This document shows positions 59,201 to 64,000 of a stretch of DNA of 64,000 nt, piece after piece. Under the pieces are notes generated by a model. It had not been told where the DNA came from. It did no database searches and saw only the letters and a program-made list of their open reading frames with translations. A program made the position numbers and the translations under genes. Position 1 is the first letter of the stretch, and each line of letters begins with the position of its first letter. This DNA is from Bradyrhizobium sp. PSBB068 (GTDB lineage Bacteria > Pseudomonadota > Alphaproteobacteria > Rhizobiales > Xanthobacteraceae). Location: positions 62,001 to 126,000 of the forward strand of contig CP069301.1 of the NCBI GenBank assembly GCA_016839165.1, in the 5' to 3' direction.

Positions 59201-61330
59201 TTGGAGGCCTATGAAGAGCTCCTCGGCAAGGTCGACAGCCAGGACCGCCTGTCGCGCAAGCGCATCGAGCGGATGAAGGAGGGTCATCAGGAACGTCTCG
59301 AATCGCTGGCCTCGCGCAAGGACGATTTGTTGACGGTCGCCGAAATCGGAATCGACCAGATCATCGTCGATGAGGCGCAGGAGTTCAGAAAACTGTCCTT
59401 CGCCACCAATATGACCAGCTTGCGCGGCGTCGACCCGAACGGCTCGCAGCGCGCCTGGGACCTCTATGTGAAGTCCCGCTTCCTCGATGTGAAGAATCCA
59501 GGGCGGGCACTGGTCCTGGCCTCGGGCACCCCGATCACCAATACGCTTGGCGAAATGTTCACCGTGCAGCGGCTGATGGATCACGCCGCACTTGCGGAGC
59601 GCGGCCTGCACGAATTCGATGCCTGGGCCTCGACCTTCGGCGACACCTCGACCGAGCTTGAATTGCAGCCCTCCGGCAAATACCGCCCCGTCACGCGTTT
59701 CGCGCAGTTCGTCAACGTCCCCGAGCTGATCGCGATGTTCCGTTCCTTCGCGGATGTCGTGTTGCCCGACGATCTGAAGGACTACGTCAAAGTGCCCGCG
59801 ATCGCCTGCGGCAAACGGCAGATTATCACGGCCGAGGCGACAGCCGCCTTCAAGGCCTATCAACGCCTGCTTGACGACCGCATCAAGGCCATCGAGGAGC
59901 GGGACCGCGCGCCGGAACCAGGCGACGATATCCTCCTGTCCGTCATCACCGACGGCCGCCACGCCGCGATCGACCTGCGCCTCGTCGTTACCGGACAGGT
60001 GAACGAAGCGGGCAACAAGCTCAACGCCCTCATCGCCAATGCTTTTCGCATCTGGCAAGAGACCAGCAATGTGACCTATCTGCGGAAGGACGGCAGGGCC
60101 TTCGACAAAACCGGCGCCGGCCAGCTCATTTTCTCTGATCTCGGCACCATCAGCGTCGAGGCCAGCCGCGGTTTTTCTGCGTACCGCTGGATTCGCGATG
60201 AACTCGTGCGTCTCGGCGTGCCGCCTTCCGAGATCGCCTACATGCAGGACCACAGGAAGTCCGAGGCCAAGCAGCGTCTCTTTAATGATTTCAATGCCGG
60301 CAAGGTCCGCATTCTTCTTGGATCGAGCGATACGATGGGCACCGGAGTTAACGTTCAACTTCGCCTCAAGGCGCTCCACCATCTCGACGTGCCGTGGCTC
60401 CCCTCGCAGATCGAGCAGCGCGAGGGCCGTATTGTGCGCCAGGGCAACCAGCATGACGAAGTCGAAATCTTCGCCTATGCCACGCTTGGCAGCCTCGATG
60501 CCACCATGTGGCAAAACAATGAGCGCAAAGCCCGTTTCATCGCCGCCGCGCTGTCAGGCGATACGAGCGTGCGGCGCCTCGCGGACCTGGGCGAAGGCCA
60601 GGCCAATCAGTTTGCCATGGCCAAGGCGATCGCGTCCGGCGATCCACGCCTCATGCAGAAGGCGGGACTTGAGGCCGAGATCGCCCGCCTCGAACGCCTG
60701 CACGCGGCGCATATCGACGATCAGCATGCGATCCGGCGGCAAATTCGCGACGCCGAGCGCGAGATCGAGATCTCGACGCGCCGCATCGGCGATATTGCTG
60801 AGGATATCACCCGTCTCGTTCCGACTGGTGGCGACGCCTTCACGATGGCCGTCAAAGGGACGCGCTTCGACGAGCGCAAGCTCGCTGGTCGCGCCTTGAT
60901 GCAGGAGATCCTCACCCTCGTTCAGCTTCAACACGAAGACGGCGTGGTGATCGCCTCGATCGGCGGCTTCGACGTCACGTTCGAGGGCGAGCGTATCGGC
61001 CGAGATGGCTATCACTACGTGACCATGCTGCAGCGAACCGGCGCCCAGTTCGAGATCGAGCTCCCGATGACCGTGACGCCGCTCGGCGCAGTCGCTCGGC
61101 TCGAGCACCCGCTGACGAATTTCGGGGGTGAGCAGGAGAACCATCGTCGGCGTCTTGCCGAAGCCGAGCGGCGCCTTGCCTCCTATCGCGGCCGAGTCGG
61201 CGAAGCCTACGCCTTCGCCGCCGAGCTCAATCTCAAGCGCGCGCAGCTTGCGGATGTTGAGGCGGATCTCGCGGCCAGCAGCGATGAAGCGGCGCAGACG
61301 AAGGGAGGGGAAAACCGAAGAGCTGCGTGA
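56234..61330 (+). CDS. Giant DNA methyltransferase-helicase fusion (1698 aa)
   Basis: The N-terminal half has an adenine methyltransferase core: SAM motif RVLEPGIGTGLFSALM at about 193-208 and catalytic LAIGNPPFSDR at about 251-261. The C-terminal half is an SNF2-like helicase: Walker A YVAHAVGAGKTLSIAAAVM, Walker B IIVDEAQEF, and motif VI QIEQREGRIVRQGNQ. A long helical tail follows (ERLHAAHIDDQHAIRRQIRD). Such proteins are widespread on alphaproteobacterial conjugative elements, where they may modify or protect incoming DNA. The ATG follows an AGGAG site at 56222. Confidence 0.9.
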   Translation: MAQHDPFTLDLFGNTSLSSGLDLGVTAFPSTLETDGDDGDAPHPPAVARIEPSADRPTSRARGETFYLAGTRGLARSWRDRARDNLSAIRLAAVIEGDQRPATAAEQAQLIRFTGFGASELANGVFRRPGDDDFRHGWEEIGAGLESAVGAGDYASLARCTQYAHFTPEYIVRAVWAGVTRLGFRGGRVLEPGIGTGLFSALMPEKLRAACYLTGVELDPVTARIAALLHPRANIINQDFARTELPQHFDLAIGNPPFSDRTVRSDRVFRSLGLRLHDYFIVKAIDRLKPGGLAAFVTSHGTMDKADASAREHIAGTADLVGAVRLPEGSFRADAGTDVGVDILFFRKRRDGDAPGADAWLDHAEIHPATEHEGAIRVNRHFAEHPNMVLGEHALASGPYGETYTCVPRPTVVLEDALTATILHLPDAIYDGDPETTGFDADETQTVVATAAGVSIREGSYFVGRNMALMQMVDGTTVIIPVKKGRNADGVFAKHARIIRKLIPIRDAVREILKCQETDHPWKQAQVRLRIAWSSFVRDFGPINTTVVSSLEDEETGEVRETHRRPNLAPFADDPDCWLVASIEDYDLETNTARPGPIFTERVIAPPPAPVIASAADALAVVLNERGTVDPDHIAELLHRGVDDVIGELGDAIFRDPATGAWHTADGYLSGAVRSKLATAEAAAALDPAYARNVEALGRVQPADLRPSDITARLGAPWIPAADIIAFVKETMDADITIHHTSELACWTVNARQLEWSAAGTTDWGTHRRHAGLLLSDALNSSIPQIFDTIKDGDSERRVLNTVETEAAKDKLAKIKSAFQSWIWSDPDRTDRLARLYNDTFNNIVPRHFNGDHLQLPGASGAFSLYGHQKRAIWRIIASGSTYVAHAVGAGKTLSIAAAVMEQRRLGLVNKAMLVVPGHCLAQAAREFLALYPNARILVADETNFVKEKRHRFLSRAATASWDAIVITHSAFKFIPVPSAFEAQMIQDELEAYEELLGKVDSQDRLSRKRIERMKEGHQERLESLASRKDDLLTVAEIGIDQIIVDEAQEFRKLSFATNMTSLRGVDPNGSQRAWDLYVKSRFLDVKNPGRALVLASGTPITNTLGEMFTVQRLMDHAALAERGLHEFDAWASTFGDTSTELELQPSGKYRPVTRFAQFVNVPELIAMFRSFADVVLPDDLKDYVKVPAIACGKRQIITAEATAAFKAYQRLLDDRIKAIEERDRAPEPGDDILLSVITDGRHAAIDLRLVVTGQVNEAGNKLNALIANAFRIWQETSNVTYLRKDGRAFDKTGAGQLIFSDLGTISVEASRGFSAYRWIRDELVRLGVPPSEIAYMQDHRKSEAKQRLFNDFNAGKVRILLGSSDTMGTGVNVQLRLKALHHLDVPWLPSQIEQREGRIVRQGNQHDEVEIFAYATLGSLDATMWQNNERKARFIAAALSGDTSVRRLADLGEGQANQFAMAKAIASGDPRLMQKAGLEAEIARLERLHAAHIDDQHAIRRQIRDAEREIEISTRRIGDIAEDITRLVPTGGDAFTMAVKGTRFDERKLAGRALMQEILTLVQLQHEDGVVIASIGGFDVTFEGERIGRDGYHYVTMLQRTGAQFEIELPMTVTPLGAVARLEHPLTNFGGEQENHRRRLAEAERRLASYRGRVGEAYAFAAELNLKRAQLADVEADLAASSDEAAQTKGGENRRAA

Positions 61331-61571
61331 GCAGGAAACCTGCTCGCAGAGCAGCCGGAGCGCCGCCGCTGGCGCTCAACCGACCGTCTCGCGATCCCGG
61401 CCGCGGCGCGCTCGCAAGGCGCTTCGCGCCCCGCTCGCGCCTGCCGGGCAGGGATGCTCGGCGGCAGTTGCGCCGCTCCGCCCGCCCTGCGGGCCGAAGG
61501 GATGTCTTCGAGAAGAAGACGAGAGGACCCCGAACGGGTGGTCCACAACCCCTGAAAATGGAGAGCATCCC

Positions 61572-63242
61572 ATGGAACTGATGATGGTCGATCCGCGCGC
61601 GCTGAAGGAGAATCCCGATCAGATGCGCCGCTCGAAATCTTCGCTGCAGGCCGATGCGTTGCTGCTGGCATCGATCAAGGCCGTCGGCATCGTGCAGCCG
61701 CCCGTCATTTTGCCGGAGTGCGATGGTGGCAACGGCTACGTGATTCACTTCGGGCATCGTCGCGTCGCGCAGGCGATCGCCGCTGACCTTGCCGAAATCC
61801 GTGTTCTCGTCGCGAACCCCGACGGAGATCACGACGCGATGCGCGCCCTCGTCGAAAACGTCGCGCGTGAGCCGCTCAACCCCGTCGACCTCTGGCGCTC
61901 GATCGAGCGTCTGGTGGCGCTCGGCTGGACCGAGGAGTCGATCGCGCTGGCGCTCGCCTTGCCCGCGCGCCAGGTCCGCAAGCTCAGGCTGCTCGCGAAT
62001 GTACTCCCGGCGATGCTTGACCAGATGGCGAAGGGCGACATGCCCGGCGAGCCGCAGCTCCGCGTCATCGCCGCGGCGTCGATCGACGAGCAGAGTGAGG
62101 TCTGGAAGAAATACAAGCCGCGGAAGGCCGATCCGCAGGTCTCCTGGAACGACGTCGCCCGCGCGCTCACCAAAACGCGCATGTATGCCCGCCACGCGAG
62201 CTTCGATGACGAGCTTGCCACGGCCTATGGCATCACATGGGTAGAGGACCTGTTCGCGCCGGCCGATGAGGACAGCCGCTACACGACCGCCGTGGAGGCC
62301 TTCCTCGGCGCGCAGAACGAGTGGATGACCAATCATCTGCCGAAGCGCGGCACGGTGATCGAGGTGAACGAGTGGGGCCAGCCCAAGCTGCCGGCCAAAT
62401 CCGAGCGGGTCTGGGGCAAGCCGGGGAAGTCCGACTGCACCGGCTGGTATCTCGATCGCGACGGCCAGATTCAGTCCGTCGCTTATCGCATGCCGCAGGT
62501 GAAGAAGGCGAAGGGCAAAGCCGGCGAGACAGAAGAGGCCGCAGCCGACGACATCGAAACCACGGCGAAGGCGCGGCCCGACGTGACGCGCAAGGGCATG
62601 GAGATGATTGGTGACCTGCGCACCGACGCCCTTCATGAAGCCCTCGCCCGGGCGCCGATCGAGGATGACACGCTCCTCGGGTTGCTCGTGCTGGCGTTCG
62701 CCGGCCAGAACGTCTCCATCGCCTCCGGTAACGCCGACGGCTATGCCCAGATTAGCCGACACGCCGCGCGACTGATCGGGGAGGACGGCAAACTCGCCTT
62801 CGATCGCGACACCCTGCAACAGGTCGCGCGTGCGACCCTGATCGACGTGCTGTCGTGCCGGGAGAATCGCTCGGACAGCGGCGTCGCGGCGCACATCGCG
62901 GGTGACGCTATCGGCGCAGATACGTTCTTGCCGAACATGGCTACGGACGACTTTCTGTCGTGCCTGTCACGCACCGCGATCGAGGCAGTGTGTAAGGACA
63001 CGCCGGTGCTTCCGCGCCAACGGGTCAAGGACACGCGCGAAGCGCTGGTTCAGCACTACGCCGAAATCCGGTTCGTGCATCCGGCCGCGGTGTTCGCTCC
63101 CGCGCCCGAGAAGGTCGCCGCTTGGGCCGACAAACACGGCCGCGCCGAAGACGACGAGGAGTCCGGAGCTGACGCGTTGAACGAGTCCAACGAGGCCGAG
63201 GACGTGCCGCCGGCGGACGGATACGCTGAAGCGGCGGAATAG
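61572..63242 (+). CDS. ParB/Srx-domain protein
   Basis: 556 residues from the ATG at 61572, with GGAGAG upstream; the frame stays open back to 61128 but earlier residues are unlike the family. A ParB-type nuclease/binding domain (VDPRALKENPDQMRRSKSSL, VIHFGHRRVAQAIAADLAEI, ALVENVAREPLNPVDLWRSI) is followed by an HTH and a long C-terminal region typical of plasmid ParB-like proteins (KPGKSDCTGWYLDRDGQIQS). The C-terminal tail is acidic. It is separated from the helicase by about 240 bases. No parA is adjacent, so a role other than segregation is likely. Confidence 0.85.
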   Translation: MELMMVDPRALKENPDQMRRSKSSLQADALLLASIKAVGIVQPPVILPECDGGNGYVIHFGHRRVAQAIAADLAEIRVLVANPDGDHDAMRALVENVAREPLNPVDLWRSIERLVALGWTEESIALALALPARQVRKLRLLANVLPAMLDQMAKGDMPGEPQLRVIAAASIDEQSEVWKKYKPRKADPQVSWNDVARALTKTRMYARHASFDDELATAYGITWVEDLFAPADEDSRYTTAVEAFLGAQNEWMTNHLPKRGTVIEVNEWGQPKLPAKSERVWGKPGKSDCTGWYLDRDGQIQSVAYRMPQVKKAKGKAGETEEAAADDIETTAKARPDVTRKGMEMIGDLRTDALHEALARAPIEDDTLLGLLVLAFAGQNVSIASGNADGYAQISRHAARLIGEDGKLAFDRDTLQQVARATLIDVLSCRENRSDSGVAAHIAGDAIGADTFLPNMATDDFLSCLSRTAIEAVCKDTPVLPRQRVKDTREALVQHYAEIRFVHPAAVFAPAPEKVAAWADKHGRAEDDEESGADALNESNEAEDVPPADGYAEAAE

Positions 63243-63333
63243 CGACCCGCACCTCACCTTCCATCCGATCAATCCCCGCCGCCGGCTCCCCCGAGTCGGC
63301 GGCTTTCGTTCGCAAACCCCACAGGAGGACATC

Positions 63334-63807
63334 ATGTCCGCACAACACATCTACGTGTCTGCTCCACTCGGCTCGATCGTTCGCTATTCAGACGGCACAC
63401 CGAGGCCACCCGCACGGTTCAAGCGCAAGCTTGCCGCATGGGAAAACAACAACAGCGGCGGGAGACTGGTCAAGAAAACTCCGTCTCGCGATATGCCGAG
63501 CTGTTTTCTACTCGCCGGCATCACGCTGCATCAGGGCGATTTCGGCAGCGCCGGCGTCGTGGTTCTCAGGGTCTACAAGACCTTCTCGGTCAACTGCGCC
63601 CTCAAGTTCATCGTGACCGAACCTCCGAAGCCTGGCTCGGTTCGTGTTCTCGACCGCGAGGGCGAGGCGGCCGAGCTGCTCTATCTCGCCGCCGACTGCA
63701 CCGCGGCGGAAGCATGGCTCGCGGCGCACCGCTATCCCGGTGCCGTGCTGGAAGACGTCACGACGGACGAGGTCGCCGCGGCTGCGATCGATGGGAGGGC
63801 TGCATGA
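63334..63807 (+). CDS. Conserved plasmid-type protein (157 aa)
   Basis: 157 residues with ACAGGAGGACATC before the ATG. The N terminus is HIYVSAPLGSIVRYSDGTPR, PPARFKRKLAAWENNNSGGR; later GITLHQGDFGSAGVVVLRVY. No enzymatic motif was recognised. It starts 91 bases after the ParB-like gene and overlaps the next start by four bases. Confidence 0.72.
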   Translation: MSAQHIYVSAPLGSIVRYSDGTPRPPARFKRKLAAWENNNSGGRLVKKTPSRDMPSCFLLAGITLHQGDFGSAGVVVLRVYKTFSVNCALKFIVTEPPKPGSVRVLDREGEAAELLYLAADCTAAEAWLAAHRYPGAVLEDVTTDEVAAAAIDGRAA

Positions 63808-64000
63808 GCACGTTCGCCGATTCTACTTCGACGAACAACCGAACTCGTGCTCCGGCGGGGGGCACGTTCGCACGCACCCATGAAGGCCTGCTCGTGGCCG
63901 AGGTCGGCGACCGTGCGTTTGCCTTGTTGCCCGGCTCGGATGGCCGGTTCTTCCTGGCGTCGGCCTGGCGTCTTCGCGGCCCGATGGAAGAATGGAAGCG
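63804..64000 (+). CDS. Partial gene at the right edge
   Basis: ATG at 63804 overlaps the previous stop (ATGA), so it is coupled. The visible 65 codons read MSTFADSTSTNNRTRAPAGG, TFARTHEGLLVAEVGDRAFA and LPGSDGRFFLASAW. No stop occurs before the window ends. Function not recognised. Confidence 0.6.
   Translation, partial: MSTFADSTSTNNRTRAPAGGTFARTHEGLLVAEVGDRAFALLPGSDGRFFLASAWRLRGPMEEWK

Noticed and set aside
56852..60514. Two 560-codon minus-strand frames inside the methyltransferase-helicase gene.
   Set aside because: They are antisense shadows; all conserved motifs are on the plus strand.
61331..61571. The upstream extension of the ParB-like frame (to 61128).
   Set aside because: It would overlap the end of the helicase gene and is Arg/Pro-rich and unlike ParB; the ATG at 61572 has a good ribosome site.

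Overview
The window is GC-rich DNA of an alphaproteobacterium, most likely a Hyphomicrobiales member near Bradyrhizobium, Nitrobacter or Afipia. The evidence is a GTAACC-N16-CGAA ECF promoter (the type known for Caulobacter SigF), NrsF- and OpgC-family proteins, a VirB/VirD4 system beside a LuxI/LuxR pair, and small DUF1419/DUF4326-type genes typical of rhizobial plasmids and conjugative islands. No rRNA, complete tRNA, CRISPR array or plasmid rep gene was seen, so plasmid and integrated island cannot be separated. All assignments come from reading the sequence and recalling families; no database search was made.

Layout. Positions 195-2502 hold a stress-signalling unit: an ECF sigma factor with its NrsF-type anti-sigma factor, two small proteins, two matching promoters and an XRE regulator. 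Positions 2536-9846 hold a CusCBA-type efflux operon with periplasmic accessory proteins. Positions 10085-11325 carry two stray flagellar genes (fliQ, flgF). After a lone nuclease-like gene, 13279-26943 is a large copper region: a five-gene operon (DUF305, a DUF4396-multicopper oxidase fusion, a Cys-rich four-helix copper protein, OpgC, cytochrome c), a second operon (lipoprotein, TolC, multicopper oxidase, cupredoxin, CusF, FkbM methyltransferase) and a divergent csoR/copA pair. An IS256-family element with target duplication (28956-30354) separates this from a broad-spectrum mercury locus (30462-34911: a broken MerF-like gene, merR, merB, merT, merP, merA) carrying four matching MerR-type promoter-operators. 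A truncated serine recombinase and a partial tRNA (35048-35954) mark an old junction.

Positions 36009-48748 hold a complete VirB1-VirB11/VirD4 type IV secretion operon on the minus strand. A luxI-type gene lies at its upstream end and a luxR-type gene is divergent, resembling the traI-trb arrangement of Ti plasmids. From 50757 to the right edge, all genes are on the plus strand: DnaB helicase, a DUF3991/TOPRIM protein, several small plasmid-type proteins, a 1698-residue methyltransferase-helicase, a ParB-like protein and an open partial gene.

How it fits together: copper is exported from the cytosol by CopA under CsoR, moved out of the periplasm by CusCBA, and oxidised or bound there by oxidases, CusF, cupredoxin and Cys-rich proteins. 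Mercury is demethylated by MerB, imported by MerT/MerP and reduced by MerA. The secretion system and plasmid-type genes would spread this cargo, probably in a cell-density-dependent way. Several genes carry single-base frame breaks in or near G/C runs, which may be decay or assembly error.
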